Below are positions 8,186 through 17,471 of a DNA stretch of 64,000 nt, one piece after another. Source of the stretch: Erythrobacter fulvus. Its GTDB lineage: Bacteria > Pseudomonadota > Alphaproteobacteria > Sphingomonadales > Sphingomonadaceae. The stretch lies in the NCBI RefSeq assembly GCF_028595285.1, contig NZ_JAQQXQ010000001.1:22308-86307 (forward strand), given 5' to 3'. The notes beneath the pieces are model-generated. The model was not told where the DNA came from. It saw only the letters and a program-made list of their open reading frames with translations, and searched no databases. A program made the translations under genes and the position numbers. Position 1 is the stretch's first letter, and every line of letters starts with the position of its first letter.

Positions 8186-9406
8186 TCAGGCCGCCTGGCG
8201 CAGTTCCAGCTCCAGCCGGTCCCAGATTTCGACCAGCGCGGCCGTCAGCTCGTCCATCATGGGCTCGGTATGGTGCGGCCCGGGCGTGAAGCGCAGCCGC
8301 TCTGTGCCGCGCGGTACGGTCGGGAAGTTGATCGGCTGCACATAAACGCCGTATTCGGCCAGCAGGATGTCGCTGATCTTCTTGGCGCGCACCGGATCGC
8401 CCACCATCAGGGGCACGATGTGGGTGACGCTGTCCATCACCGGCAGGCCGGCTTCGGCGAATTTCAGCTTCAGCAGCGCAGCGGCGCGCTGCTGCGCATT
8501 GCGTTCGACACTGCTTTCCTTGAGGTGCCGCACCGAGGCAAGCACGCCCGCTACCAGCACCGGCGAAAGCGAGGTCGTGAAGATGAAGCCCGGCGCATAG
8601 GATCGGATGCAGTCCACCACCTTGGCACTTGCCGCGATATAGCCGCCCATCACCCCGAACGCCTTGCCCAGCGTGCCTTCGATGATGTCGATCCGGTGCG
8701 CGGCATTGTCGCGTTCAGAAATCCCGCCGCCACGCGCGCCGTACATGCCCACCGCGTGCACCTCGTCGATATAGGTCAGCGCGTTGTACTTCTCTGCAAG
8801 GTCGCAGATCGCGTGGATCGGGGCGACATCGCCTTCCATCGAATAGACGCTTTCGAAGGCGATCAGCTTGGGTGTGTTGGCATCCTCGGCCGCGAGCAGT
8901 TCTTCGAGATGCGTCACGTCATTGTGACGGAACACGCGCTTTTCGCAGCCCGAATTGCGGATGCCGGCGATCATGCTGGCATGGTTCAGCTCGTCGGAAA
9001 AGATCACGCAGCCCGGCAGCAGCTTGGCCAGCGTCGACAGCGTCGCGTCGTTCGAGACATAGCCCGACGTGAACAGCAGCGCGGTTTCCTTGCCGTGGAG
9101 ATCGGCCAGTTCCTGTTCCAGCTGCACATGCAGGTGGGTGTTGCCGCCGATATTGCGCGTGCCGCCCGAACCGGCGCCGACATCGTGCAGCGCGTCTTCC
9201 ATCGCGCCGATGACCTTTTCGTGCTGGCCCATGCACAGATAGTCGTTGGAGCACCACACGGTGATCGGCTTGGGGCCATTGTGGCCGTGGAAACAGCGCG
9301 CGTTGGGATAGGCGCCCTTGTTCCTCATGATGTCGATGAAGACGCGGTAGCGGCCTTCCTCATGCAGGCGGTCAATCGCCTGATCGAAGATCTGATCGTA
9401 GTTCAC
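8186..9406 (-). CDS. hemA: 5-aminolevulinate synthase (C4 pathway)
   Basis: A 406-residue alpha-oxoamine synthase that condenses glycine with succinyl-CoA to give 5-aminolevulinate, the first step of heme (and any chlorophyll) synthesis in alphaproteobacteria. The glycine-rich [17 protein letters not shown], the [13 protein letters not shown] loop, [10 protein letters not shown] and the PLP lysine Lys248 in [12 protein letters not shown] are all present, and length is normal. The start codon is GTG at 9406. This enzyme is diagnostic for the class Alphaproteobacteria, since most other bacteria use the glutamyl-tRNA route. Gene stands alone with its own 170-base upstream region shared with the end of murI. 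Confidence 0.97.
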   Translation of the reverse strand: MNYDQIFDQAIDRLHEEGRYRVFIDIMRNKGAYPNARCFHGHNGPKPITVWCSNDYLCMGQHEKVIGAMEDALHDVGAGSGGTRNIGGNTHLHVQLEQELADLHGKETALLFTSGYVSNDATLSTLAKLLPGCVIFSDELNHASMIAGIRNSGCEKRVFRHNDVTHLEELLAAEDANTPKLIAFESVYSMEGDVAPIHAICDLAEKYNALTYIDEVHAVGMYGARGGGISERDNAAHRIDIIEGTLGKAFGVMGGYIAASAKVVDCIRSYAPGFIFTTSLSPVLVAGVLASVRHLKESSVERNAQQRAAALLKLKFAEAGLPVMDSVTHIVPLMVGDPVRAKKISDILLAEYGVYVQPINFPTVPRGTERLRFTPGPHHTEPMMDELTAALVEIWDRLELELRQAA

Positions 9407-9576
9407 TTCGCGCGTCTCTTTGTCTCGCAGGGCAGGGCGGTTGGCCGGAGCGGTGGCATCCGGTCATCTGCGCTCATAACCCGCAAACGGGGGAAATGTT
9501 TCGCGGTTATCTAGGTCAGGGTAATCGGTTTGACCACCCGCGATCTTTGCGAGCGAATCGCAGTTTTCGGCGGCGT

Positions 9577-10374
9577 TCAGAACGCCTCGACCGGGCCGAA
9601 ACCGCGCGCGGCGAGCGCCGGTTCTAGACCGGCGGCAGCTTCGATCGGGCCGGTGACGACAAAGCGGTTGGGGCCGGTGGCCGCGAATTCCTGCCCTTCC
9701 AGCAGATGCGCGATGCGGCGCGCGATGCCTTGCGCGCCGTCGACTTGCGCGACCTGCGGGCCGAAGGCTTCCTCCAGCTCATCGGCCAGCAGCGGGAAGT
9801 GGGTGCAGGCGAGCACCAGCGTATCGAGGTTCTCCGCCCCCGGCATGGCGGCAATGCGGGCGTGCACGTCGGCGATCAGCGCGGGATCGACCGGACGCCC
9901 GCGCAGCTTGGCCTCGGCGGCCTCTACCAGACCGGGTGCGGCGACGCGCAACAGCTGCTTGCCGTTCGCGAATTTCGTTTCGAGGTCGTCGACATAGGCC
10001 TGCCGGATAGTCGCTTCGGTGCCGACCAGCCCGATCGTGCCGGTCTTCGTCAGCGCGGCGGCAGGCTTGATCGCAGGCACGGTGCCGACGACCGGCACCG
10101 CCAGCACCTCGCGCACCATGCCGAGCGCAATGGTGGAAGCGGTGTTGCAGGCGATGCAGACCAGCCGCGGACGGAACCGTTCCGCCATGCGCCCCAACAG
10201 GCCGGAAACGCGCGCTGCAATCTGGGCTTCGGTCTTGGTGCCATAGGGCAGGCCGGCGAGGTCGGCGGCGTAGATCACCGGGGCTTGCGGCAGCACTTCG
10301 CGCAGCGCGTCATACACCGTCAGCCCGCCAACACCGGAATCGAACAGCAAAACGGGGGATGCGGCATCGACCAT
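9577..10374 (-). CDS. murI: Glutamate racemase
   Basis: A 265-residue cofactor-independent racemase that makes D-glutamate for peptidoglycan. The two catalytic cysteines are visible: Cys76 in CIACNTASTIAL and the second in LVLACTHFPLLADE. The N-terminal VLLFDSGVGGLTVYDALR holds the aspartate-binding DSGVGG motif. Length is normal. It lies 170 bases upstream of hemA on the same strand and 57 bases downstream of the LuxR/EF-hand gene; spacing does not suggest tight coupling. Confidence 0.95.
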   Translation of the reverse strand: MVDAASPVLLFDSGVGGLTVYDALREVLPQAPVIYAADLAGLPYGTKTEAQIAARVSGLLGRMAERFRPRLVCIACNTASTIALGMVREVLAVPVVGTVPAIKPAAALTKTGTIGLVGTEATIRQAYVDDLETKFANGKQLLRVAAPGLVEAAEAKLRGRPVDPALIADVHARIAAMPGAENLDTLVLACTHFPLLADELEEAFGPQVAQVDGAQGIARRIAHLLEGQEFAATGPNRFVVTGPIEAAAGLEPALAARGFGPVEAF

Positions 10375-10431
10375 CAGCGCCGTGCGATGGCCGATGCCAC
10401 AGGGGACGTCAACAACAGGCTGGATTGTCTC

Positions 10432-11226
10432 CTAACCTGCGGGTTGCAGGCCTTCGGGAAGGATTGGGATTCCGCGATCCTTGAACGTGTCGAACGAAAC
10501 GGCGATGTATTCGTCCTTGCTTACCCGGCCGTCGGAATTCCCGTCATACTTCTCGAAGAACGCGGCTTTCGCCGATACGCCGGTGTAGACGGTGCGGCCC
10601 ATGGCATCGTCTATCGGGAAGGTGCTGGGCGCCTCTGCTGTTTCGATAAAGCCGGATTCGTCCTGGTCGACCGTGCCGAAGATGAAGTCGAGCCATTCGC
10701 GAATTTCCGTTGCCGAAGCCGGCTTGTACTTCATCTCGCCCGATGACAGCATCAAGGTCTTGCGGTCATCGTCGTCGCTCTGGCCCTGCAATTGGCTTGT
10801 CGTACGAACCCGGGACATTGCTTCTGGAGCTTCCGCTCCCTGCGGGGCAGGCTGAAAGGCGATCAGGGCGGCGGCGAAAAGGGATAAGGTCATAATCAAA
10901 GCTCCGATTCTGAATTGAATGGAGCTTGGTTTCTGTCCGCCATCCACTTTGTCCGACAGGTCCGGTGAATGGGGGGCGGCCCAATCGTACCCTTCCGCCT
11001 GAGCCAGCATTTGCGCAGCTTCGATCGAGCTCGCAACGTCCAGCTTGAGTCGCGCAGTTTTCAAGCGCTTTTCAATCGCGTGGTGCGATACCCCCAGATC
11101 GAGCGCTATCTGCTTGGCGGTCTGGTGATGCATCCAGCGCCGCAGGCAATCCTTCTCCTTTTCGGTCAGGCGATCGACCCGCGATTGCAGGTCGTCGGTA
11201 TCGGGAAGGACTTCGGGTTTGTTCAT
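10432..11226 (-). CDS. LuxR-type HTH protein with transmembrane helix and C-terminal EF-hands
   Basis: A 264-residue protein with three parts. Residues 18-75 are a LuxR/FixJ-type DNA-binding domain (DRLTEKEKDCLRRW, then TAKQIALDLGVSHHAIEKRL as the helix-turn-helix). Residues 107-124 are one transmembrane helix. The part after it, which would be periplasmic, has two EF-hand calcium loops: DQDESGFIETAE (187-198) and DGNSDGRVSKDE (228-239), both with acidic residues at the binding positions. The layout suggests a membrane-anchored regulator that reads calcium or another periplasmic signal with no kinase between; this is inference. It is divergent from plsY with 133 bases between starts. No clear ribosome site. 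Confidence 0.75.
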   Translation of the reverse strand: MNKPEVLPDTDDLQSRVDRLTEKEKDCLRRWMHHQTAKQIALDLGVSHHAIEKRLKTARLKLDVASSIEAAQMLAQAEGYDWAAPHSPDLSDKVDGGQKPSSIQFRIGALIMTLSLFAAALIAFQPAPQGAEAPEAMSRVRTTSQLQGQSDDDDRKTLMLSSGEMKYKPASATEIREWLDFIFGTVDQDESGFIETAEAPSTFPIDDAMGRTVYTGVSAKAAFFEKYDGNSDGRVSKDEYIAVSFDTFKDRGIPILPEGLQPAG

Positions 11227-11359
11227 TGCCGGGGACGATAAGGTATCATCGGCAAATCGCCAGTACGGTCGGACCGTAGCTTGGATAATTGTCGCTTCGA
11301 ACCGGGCGAAATCGGTTTTTTGCTACCCATTCGCATTCATTCGGCTAATCAATTCGGCT

Positions 11360-11941
11360 ATGGAAAACCTCTACGCCGCGCTGCTGGGCTTCGTGCTTGG
11401 CTCCATCCCCTTCGGCCTGATCCTGACCCGTGCTGCGGGTCTGGGCGATGTACGCAATATCGGTAGCGGCAGCATCGGTGCAACCAATGTGCTGCGCACC
11501 GGCAACAAGGGGCTGGCGGCGGCCACGGTGCTGCTCGATGCGGTAAAGGCGGTGATCCCGGTGCTGGTCGCAAAGGCCGTGTGGCCGGGCACGGAAGGCA
11601 TCGCAGCGGTGGCAGCGGTGGCGGGGCATTGTTTCACCCCGTGGCTGGCCTTCAAGGGCGGAAAGGGCTTTGCCAGCGCGGCTGGCGCACTCGGGGCGCT
11701 GGCTTTCCCTGCGTTTATCGTCTGCGCCATGATCTGGGTTGCTACCCTGGCCATCAGCCGGATTTCCTCTGTCTCCTCGCTGGTCAGCGTCATCGCCGCG
11801 CCGTTTGTAGCATGGGGCATGGGCTTCCCGCAGGTGATCGCGCCGCTGATCGCGATTGCGGCGATCGTGATCGTCCAGCACCGCGCCAATATCGGCCGGT
11901 TAATGCGCGGCGAGGAGCCGAAGGTGGGCAGCAAGACATGA
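11360..11941 (+). CDS. plsY: Glycerol-3-phosphate acyltransferase PlsY
   Basis: A 193-residue integral membrane enzyme that moves the acyl group of acyl-phosphate to glycerol-3-phosphate, the first step of phospholipid synthesis. The three PlsY motifs are visible: an N-terminal GFVLGSIPFGLILTR, then RNIGSGSIGATNVLRTGNK, and GHCFTPWLAFKGGKGFA. Five or so membrane helices are evident. The ATG at 11360 gives the normal short N-terminus; the open frame upstream to 11219 encodes no family sequence. dprA starts 16 bases after its stop, so the two are probably one transcript. Confidence 0.95.
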   Translation: MENLYAALLGFVLGSIPFGLILTRAAGLGDVRNIGSGSIGATNVLRTGNKGLAAATVLLDAVKAVIPVLVAKAVWPGTEGIAAVAAVAGHCFTPWLAFKGGKGFASAAGALGALAFPAFIVCAMIWVATLAISRISSVSSLVSVIAAPFVAWGMGFPQVIAPLIAIAAIVIVQHRANIGRLMRGEEPKVGSKT

Positions 11942-11957
11942 TGCGAGCGATCATCTG

Positions 11958-13085
11958 ATGGAGAGCCAGGGGTCGCAGCCGATGCTCTCTCAGAACGAAG
12001 CGTTCGCGCGGATCAGGCTCCTGCGCTCGCCCAATATCGGGCCGGTGAGCTATCGCCAGCTCATCGCCCGCTTTGGCAGCGCGGCTGCTGCGCTGGATGC
12101 CTTGCCCGATCTCGCCAGCCGGGGGAAGGGGCCCTATCGCCCCGCCGCAGCCGAGAGCATTGAGCGCGAGGTTGCCGCGGTGCGCAGGGCGGGCGCGCGC
12201 TACCTGTTTCACGATCAGCCCGATTACCCTGCGTTGCTGGCCGAACTCGATTCCGCACCGCCGATCGTGACCTGCCGTGGGCGGCTGTCGCTGGCGTCCG
12301 ATCCCTGCGTTGCGCTGGTCGGCGCGCGCAACGCCAGCGCGGCGGCGGTGAAACTGGCGCGCGATTTCGCGGGTGGGCTGGCGGAGGCGGGCTTCACTGT
12401 CGTGTCGGGCCTTGCACGCGGCATCGACGGCGCCGCGCACGAGGGCGCATTTCCGGCCACCATCGGCGTGATCGCCAGCGGGATCGACATCACTTACCCC
12501 CCGCAGCACGTCGATCTTCAGGAACGCATTGCCAGCGAAGGCCTGCTGATCGCCGAACAGCCCCCCGGTACCGAGCCGAGGGGAAGACACTTTCCCAGCC
12601 GCAACCGGATCATCGCCGGCCTCGCGCTTGGCACGCTGGTGGTCGAGGCCGCGCCGCAATCGGGCAGTCTAATCACCGCAAGGCTGGCGGGCGAGGCGGG
12701 GCGCGAGGTGATGGCGATCCCCGGCTCTCCGCTCGATGCGCGCGCGCTCGGCTGTAACCAGCTGATCCGCGAAGGTGCGGTGCTGGTGCAGACGCCGGAA
12801 GAGGTTGTGGAACTGCTCCAGAGCTTCACTGGCGCGCCGCGCTCGCGCTTCCGCGTGGCCGAAGATGCATCGGGTTTCGACTATGCCGAACTGGCCGCGG
12901 CGGATTGGGACGCGACCGGCACCGAAGCGATTGCCGCGCTGCTTTCCAACGCGCCGGTCGGCATCGACGAACTCATCCGCCAGTCGGGTGCCAATGCGGC
13001 CGGCGTGCACATGGCGCTGCTCGAACTCGAACTGTCGGGGGAACTGGTGCGCGAGGCGGACGGGCTGGTGCGGCTGGCGGGTTAG
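11958..13085 (+). CDS. dprA: DNA-processing protein DprA
   Basis: A 375-residue DprA/Smf protein that binds incoming single-stranded DNA and loads RecA during natural transformation; it also occurs widely in bacteria not known to be competent. The Rossmann-like core is clear: CVALVGARNASAAAVKLA, VVSGLARGIDGAAHEGA, the GRHFPSRNRIIAGLA motif, and VEAAPQSGSLITARLAGE. A C-terminal winged-helix-like (DprA_WH) stretch, APVGIDELIRQSGANAAGVH, follows. It sits between plsY and topA, an order common in alphaproteobacteria. Confidence 0.95.
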   Translation: MESQGSQPMLSQNEAFARIRLLRSPNIGPVSYRQLIARFGSAAAALDALPDLASRGKGPYRPAAAESIEREVAAVRRAGARYLFHDQPDYPALLAELDSAPPIVTCRGRLSLASDPCVALVGARNASAAAVKLARDFAGGLAEAGFTVVSGLARGIDGAAHEGAFPATIGVIASGIDITYPPQHVDLQERIASEGLLIAEQPPGTEPRGRHFPSRNRIIAGLALGTLVVEAAPQSGSLITARLAGEAGREVMAIPGSPLDARALGCNQLIREGAVLVQTPEEVVELLQSFTGAPRSRFRVAEDASGFDYAELAAADWDATGTEAIAALLSNAPVGIDELIRQSGANAAGVHMALLELELSGELVREADGLVRLAG

Positions 13086-13177
13086 TCGATTTTGCGTGCA
13101 CAACGCGCTTGACGGCCTAAGAAGTGCGGCCCCACCCTCGCGCACACGTACACGTAAGGGACATTTCCATACCCGCC

Positions 13178-15727
13178 ATGCAGCTCGTCATCGTTGAATC
13201 TCCCGCCAAGGCGAAAACCATCGAGAAATACCTGGGCAAGGACTACAAGGTCCTCGCCTCCTACGGCCACGTCCGCGATCTGCCGCCCAAGGACGGCAGC
13301 GTGAAGCCGGAGGACGATTTTGCGATGGAGTGGGAACTCTATCGCGACAAGCAGAGCCGATTCAAGGAAATCGCCGATGCCGCCAAGACGGCCGACCGGC
13401 TGGTGCTCGCCACCGACCCTGACCGTGAAGGCGAGGCGATCAGCTGGCACGTGCAGGAGCTGCTGGCGAAACGCAAGGCGCTGCCCAAGAGCGTGGAGCG
13501 CGTCACCTTCAACGCCATCACCAAGCAGGCCGTGACCGAGGCCATGGCGAAGCCGCGCGAGCTCGATCAGCCGCTGATCGACGCCTATCTCGCCCGCCGC
13601 GCGCTCGATTACCTGTTCGGCTTCACGCTTTCGCCGGTGCTGTGGCGCAAGCTGCCCGGTGCCAAGAGCGCGGGCCGCGTGCAATCGGTGGCCCTGCGCC
13701 TGATCGTCGAGCGCGAGCGCGAGATCGAGGCGTTTCGGGCGGACGAATACTGGAACGTCGTCGCGCGGATGCAGCATGACGGGACCGAGTTCGATGCCCG
13801 TCTGGTGCGCTTCAGGGGCGAGAAGCTCGACAAGCTCAGTCTTGGGCAAGAAGGCATCGCGATGGAAGCCAAGGCCGCGGTGGAAGCCGGGCGCTTCACC
13901 GTCGAAGGGGTCGAGACCAAGCCGCTCAAGCGGAACCCCGCGCCGCCGTTCACTACCTCAACCCTGCAACAGGAAGCCGCGCGCAAGCTGGGCTATTCGG
14001 CGCAGCACACCATGCGGCTTGCGCAATCGCTCTACGAGGCGGGCGCGATCACTTACATGCGTACCGACGGGGTGCAGATGGACATGGGCGCGATCCATGC
14101 TCTGCGCGATGCCATCGGTGCGCGTTATGACAGCTCCTATCTGCCCGAAAAGCCGCGCTTTTACAGCACCAAGGCCAAGAACGCGCAGGAAGCGCACGAG
14201 GCGATCCGGCCGACCGATTTCACTCGCGAACGTGCCGGGACGGGCGACGAGGCCAAGCTTTACGATCTGATCTTCAAACGCGCCATGGCAAGCCAGATGG
14301 CGACCGCGCAGCTTGAACGCACCACCATCACCCTGCGCGATGCGACCGGACAGCACGAATTGCGCGCCACCGGTCAGGTCGTCCGCTTCCCCGGCTTCCT
14401 TGCGGTCTATCAGGAAGGGTTCGACGATTCGGACGAGGACGAGGACGGCCTGCTGCCGATGCTGAAATCGGGCGATTGCCCGGCCAAGCGCGGCGTCGAA
14501 GCCACCCAGCACTTCACCCAGCCGCCGCCGCGCTTTTCCGAAGCCTCGCTGGTCAAGCGGCTGGAGGAACTCGGCATCGGGCGTCCGTCCACCTACGCCT
14601 CGACCATCCAGACCCTGCGCGATCGCGCCTATGTGCGGATGGAGAAGAACCGTTTCTTCGCGGAAGAATCGGGCCGGCTGCTGACCGCTTTCCTCGAACG
14701 CTTCTTCCCAACCTATGTCGCCTATGATTTCACCGCGGGCATGGAGGACGAGCTCGATGTCGTTTCCGACGGGCGCGAGGATTATAAGACGCTGCTCGCC
14801 CGCTTCTGGAAGGACTTCAAACCCAAGGCCGACGAGGTGATGGAGAAGATGCCTTCGGAAGTGACCGAGGCATTGGACGATTACCTGTCCGACTTCCTGT
14901 TCCCCCCGCGCGAAGACGGCAGTGATCCGCGCGCCTGCCCGCTCTGCGCGTCGGAAGGGCGCGCCAATGGCCGCCTCAGCTTGCGCGGCGGGCGCTTCGG
15001 GGCCTTCGTCGCCTGTGCCAATTATCCGGAATGCAAATATACACGCCGCTTCGCCCAGCCGGGCGGCGAGGGCGAGGGCGGGGCGGATGACGGCATTCTC
15101 GGCCAGCATCCTGAAACCGGCGAGGACATCCACCGCAAGACCGGTCGCTTTGGTCCCTATGTCCAGATGGGCGATGGCAAGGAGGCGAAACGGGCCAGCA
15201 TTCCCAAGGACCTCGACGATTTCGATCTCGACTGGGCGGTGAAGCTGCTTGGCTTACCGCGCATCATCGGCGCGCATCCGGATACGGGGCTGGAAATCGA
15301 GGCCAATATCGGGCGTTACGGCCCGTATCTGCGGCATGACGGAAAGTACGGCAAACTCACCAATACGCGTGAGGTGTTCGAGGTGGGGATGAACCGTGCG
15401 GTCGATATCCTTGCTCAGGCGGCCAATCGCGGCGGCGCGGCACGGGGCAAGGCGGAACCCATCGCCACGCTGGGCGCGCACCCGACGAGCGGCGGCGAGA
15501 TCAAGGTCATGCCGGGCCGCTACGGCCCCTATGTCACCGACGGCACCACCAACGCCACGATCCCGCGCGACACCAAGCCCGAGGACGTGACGCTTGAAGC
15601 AGCGATCGCCCTGATCGACGCACGCGCGGCGAAGGGGCCTGCCAAAGGCAAGGCAAAGAAGAAGGCCGCGCCCAAGAAGGCCGCCGCGAAGAAGAAGGCT
15701 CCGGCGAAAAAGAAGGCGGCAAAATAG
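13178..15727 (+). CDS. topA: DNA topoisomerase I
   Basis: An 849-residue type IA topoisomerase that relaxes negative supercoils. It begins with the Toprim domain (MQLVIVESPAKAKTIEKYLG; acidic DPDREGEAISWH) and carries the active-site Tyr293 in AGAITYMRTDGVQ. The C-terminal part has one four-Cys zinc ribbon (CPLC ... CANYPEC) and then three related repeats, each ending in a GRFGPYV or GRYGPYL/GRYGPYV motif, near residues 650-800. The last 40 residues are a lysine/alanine tail typical of alphaproteobacterial TopA. The start at 13178 follows directly with the Toprim strand; the upstream in-frame ATG at 13124 adds unlike sequence. Confidence 0.97.
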   Translation: MQLVIVESPAKAKTIEKYLGKDYKVLASYGHVRDLPPKDGSVKPEDDFAMEWELYRDKQSRFKEIADAAKTADRLVLATDPDREGEAISWHVQELLAKRKALPKSVERVTFNAITKQAVTEAMAKPRELDQPLIDAYLARRALDYLFGFTLSPVLWRKLPGAKSAGRVQSVALRLIVEREREIEAFRADEYWNVVARMQHDGTEFDARLVRFRGEKLDKLSLGQEGIAMEAKAAVEAGRFTVEGVETKPLKRNPAPPFTTSTLQQEAARKLGYSAQHTMRLAQSLYEAGAITYMRTDGVQMDMGAIHALRDAIGARYDSSYLPEKPRFYSTKAKNAQEAHEAIRPTDFTRERAGTGDEAKLYDLIFKRAMASQMATAQLERTTITLRDATGQHELRATGQVVRFPGFLAVYQEGFDDSDEDEDGLLPMLKSGDCPAKRGVEATQHFTQPPPRFSEASLVKRLEELGIGRPSTYASTIQTLRDRAYVRMEKNRFFAEESGRLLTAFLERFFPTYVAYDFTAGMEDELDVVSDGREDYKTLLARFWKDFKPKADEVMEKMPSEVTEALDDYLSDFLFPPREDGSDPRACPLCASEGRANGRLSLRGGRFGAFVACANYPECKYTRRFAQPGGEGEGGADDGILGQHPETGEDIHRKTGRFGPYVQMGDGKEAKRASIPKDLDDFDLDWAVKLLGLPRIIGAHPDTGLEIEANIGRYGPYLRHDGKYGKLTNTREVFEVGMNRAVDILAQAANRGGAARGKAEPIATLGAHPTSGGEIKVMPGRYGPYVTDGTTNATIPRDTKPEDVTLEAAIALIDARAAKGPAKGKAKKKAAPKKAAAKKKAPAKKKAAK

Positions 15728-15814
15728 TCTCTTCCGGCCCTGCCGGGGCCCTCGCGTTCGTAAATCATAAAGCATTGCAGCCTATCACTGGCCTTCGAGA
15801 CCAGGGGCTGCACC

Positions 15815-16105
15815 GTGATTGAGATCGAAGTCCAGAACGAGACGCACCAGACCCAGGCCCGCCTGCGCTTTGCCGCGGTGCCGCGTATCGGGGAAGGCAT
15901 CCGCCTGCGCGAGCCGGACGGGATGTGGGCGAGCTACGATGTGCTCGACGTGTGGTACCAGAAAGCCGAATTCGGCGATGTCTGGATGCCCTATCTGCAT
16001 GTGCGCATGACCCCGGGAGAGGGCGCGGCAGTAGACGGCTATGCCGATGAGTACGACGACGGCTTTGCGTCGCTGGGCGGGGAGCAAGAATCGTGCAGAA
16101 TCTGA
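15815..16105 (+). CDS. Small conserved protein of unknown function, coupled to a response regulator
   Basis: A 96-residue acidic soluble protein starting at GTG 15815. It has no signal peptide or membrane helix. Residues 1-70 look like one compact beta-rich domain (MIEIEVQNETHQTQARLRF, then GEGIRLREPDGMWASYDVLD and VWYQKAEFGDVWMPYLHVRM), followed by an acidic tail. I do not recognise a named family. Its last 13 bases overlap the start of the CheY-like gene, so the two are likely translated together and may share a pathway. The 87-base gap from topA has no strong terminator. Confidence 0.7.
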   Translation: MIEIEVQNETHQTQARLRFAAVPRIGEGIRLREPDGMWASYDVLDVWYQKAEFGDVWMPYLHVRMTPGEGAAVDGYADEYDDGFASLGGEQESCRI

Positions 16106-16746
16106 TCAAGCGTAACAGCGGCCCGCAGCGCCGTTCGGGCATGGAGGGCAAGACGCTCGCCGAAAAGCTCGCCCAGAGCGAGCGCGCCCGCGAAGCTGCA
16201 CAGACGCAGACGCAGGCGGAAACGCCGGCCGAGGCCGCGCCGGTGGAAGATGCGAAAGCCGAGATGCAGTCGCGCGCTCCGGCTGCGCCCGCACCGGGCT
16301 CTGCCGACACCGATTCGATCGTCGCCGCCGCCAAGGCCATGCGCGATCGCTATGCTGGACGGGAAAAACCGGTCGCCGCAGCCAAGACCTGCCTGATCGT
16401 CGATGACAGCCGGGTGATCCGAAAGGTTTCCAGCAAGATCGCCATCAGCCTCGGCTATGTCGCGATCGAGGCCGAGAATGGCGAGGAAGCGCTGGCGCGC
16501 TGCAAGAAAGCGATGCCCGATCTGGTGCTGACCGACTGGAACATGCCCGAAATGGACGGCATCGCCTTCGTCCAGAAACTGCGCGCGATCCCCACGCCAA
16601 AAGAGCCGGTGGTGGTGTTCTGCACCTCGAACGGCGAGGCCAAGGACATCCACGACGGCATCGCCGCGGGCGCGGACGATTATATCGTCAAGCCCTTCGA
16701 CGAGGCGGCGCTCAAGGCCAAGCTGGAGAAGCTGGGGCGGGGGTGA
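16093..16746 (+). CDS. CheY-like response regulator with long N-terminal extension
   Basis: A 217-residue protein whose residues 98-215 are a stand-alone receiver domain: acidic pocket Asp104-Asp105 (LIVDDSRVIRK), phospho-acceptor Asp148 (LVLTDWNMPEMDG), Thr178 in VVFCTSN and Lys200 in DYIVKPF. There is no output domain. Residues 1-95 are charged and rich in Ala, Glu and Gln, probably disordered or coiled-coil. The GTG at 16093 has GGGGAG upstream; an ATG at 16141 is a less likely start. Single-domain receivers of this kind relay signals in chemotaxis, general stress or cell-cycle pathways; the partner kinase is not in the neighbourhood. Confidence 0.88.
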   Translation: MQNLIKRNSGPQRRSGMEGKTLAEKLAQSERAREAAQTQTQAETPAEAAPVEDAKAEMQSRAPAAPAPGSADTDSIVAAAKAMRDRYAGREKPVAAAKTCLIVDDSRVIRKVSSKIAISLGYVAIEAENGEEALARCKKAMPDLVLTDWNMPEMDGIAFVQKLRAIPTPKEPVVVFCTSNGEAKDIHDGIAAGADDYIVKPFDEAALKAKLEKLGRG

Positions 16747-16775
16747 GGCTGTCGCCTATGGCAAGGACCACGCGT

Positions 16776-16796
16776 CCTGAGCCGGTCGAAGAACGG
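16776..16796. repeat. Lone half of a short interspersed repeat
   Basis: The stretch CCTGAGCCGGTCGAAG plus GAACGG resembles the arms of the inverted repeat at 34261-34374 (GAGCCTGTCGGAAGC). It lies in the 173-base gap between the response regulator and the leftward exported protein. Likely a decayed copy of the same repeat family. Nothing else is evident in that gap. Confidence 0.4.
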
Positions 16797-16919
16797 CATT
16801 CCTGCCACCATCGGGTGTCCGTTTTCGAGCTGGAACCGAGCAGTCGCTAATGGCCGCAAGTTTGTTTGATTTGGGATGTCCTTAGCTTTGCGCCGACTGT
16901 GCGAGTTCAATCAGCTAAG

Positions 16920-17354
16920 CTAACAGCCATCGGGGATCTGTTCCCCGCGCAGTGCCAACTTGAGTTCGAAGTTTGCGGCAACCGCCTTCATTTCAATCGG
17001 GTCGTAGCCCGAAACCTCAAGCTGATACACGCCGGTGCGGGGTAGCCTGATACGAACATCTGCACCAAAACCGGTGCCCGTTATCAGCGGAGTCTCGCCA
17101 ACAATTCCAAGAGTGAAATTGAGGCTCGGGTCTGGCCTTGTGTTGACCAAAAGGAGGGTCTCGTCGGTATTGCCATCGAAATGGTAGACCGCTGGAGAAT
17201 ATGGCTTCGCCGAGCCGGTCACGTTGATCGGGCAAGCAGTTGTGGCTAGCGGCAGCAGACCGGGAGCCTGCGGCGGCGGTGGCGGTACTGCAAACGCAGG
17301 TATTGCTGCCACCAATGCAGCCAATGCTGCAACTTTGCGCAAATCAACCAACAT
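16920..17354 (-). CDS. Small exported protein of unknown function
   Basis: A 144-residue protein with a Sec signal peptide (MLVDLRKVAALAALVAAIPA, cleavage near AFA at residue 22) followed by a proline run. The mature part is beta-rich, with two cysteines far apart (near residues 40 and 144) and phrases such as DETLLLVNTRPDPSLNFTLG and GVYQLEVSGYDPIEMKAVA that resemble a pre-peptidase C-terminal (PPC)-like beta-sandwich. The ATG at 17354 is preceded by GGAGG at good spacing, which settles the start against the longer frame from 17429. G+C content is lower than in most neighbours. Role unknown. Confidence 0.65.
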   Translation of the reverse strand: MLVDLRKVAALAALVAAIPAFAVPPPPPQAPGLLPLATTACPINVTGSAKPYSPAVYHFDGNTDETLLLVNTRPDPSLNFTLGIVGETPLITGTGFGADVRIRLPRTGVYQLEVSGYDPIEMKAVAANFELKLALRGEQIPDGC

Positions 17355-17471
17355 TGTCGTGCCTCCGCTGGTGAATTGCGCCCGGCTTCCGGTCTGCCAC
17401 AGACCTTGATTCAGTGTCGGCGCATCCACACGCTTGCGAATGGACCCATCGCCGAACCGAGCCTAATGATG

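Noticed and set aside
8009-9514. A 501-codon open frame antisense to hemA
   Set aside because: Shadow of hemA, which has all active-site motifs.
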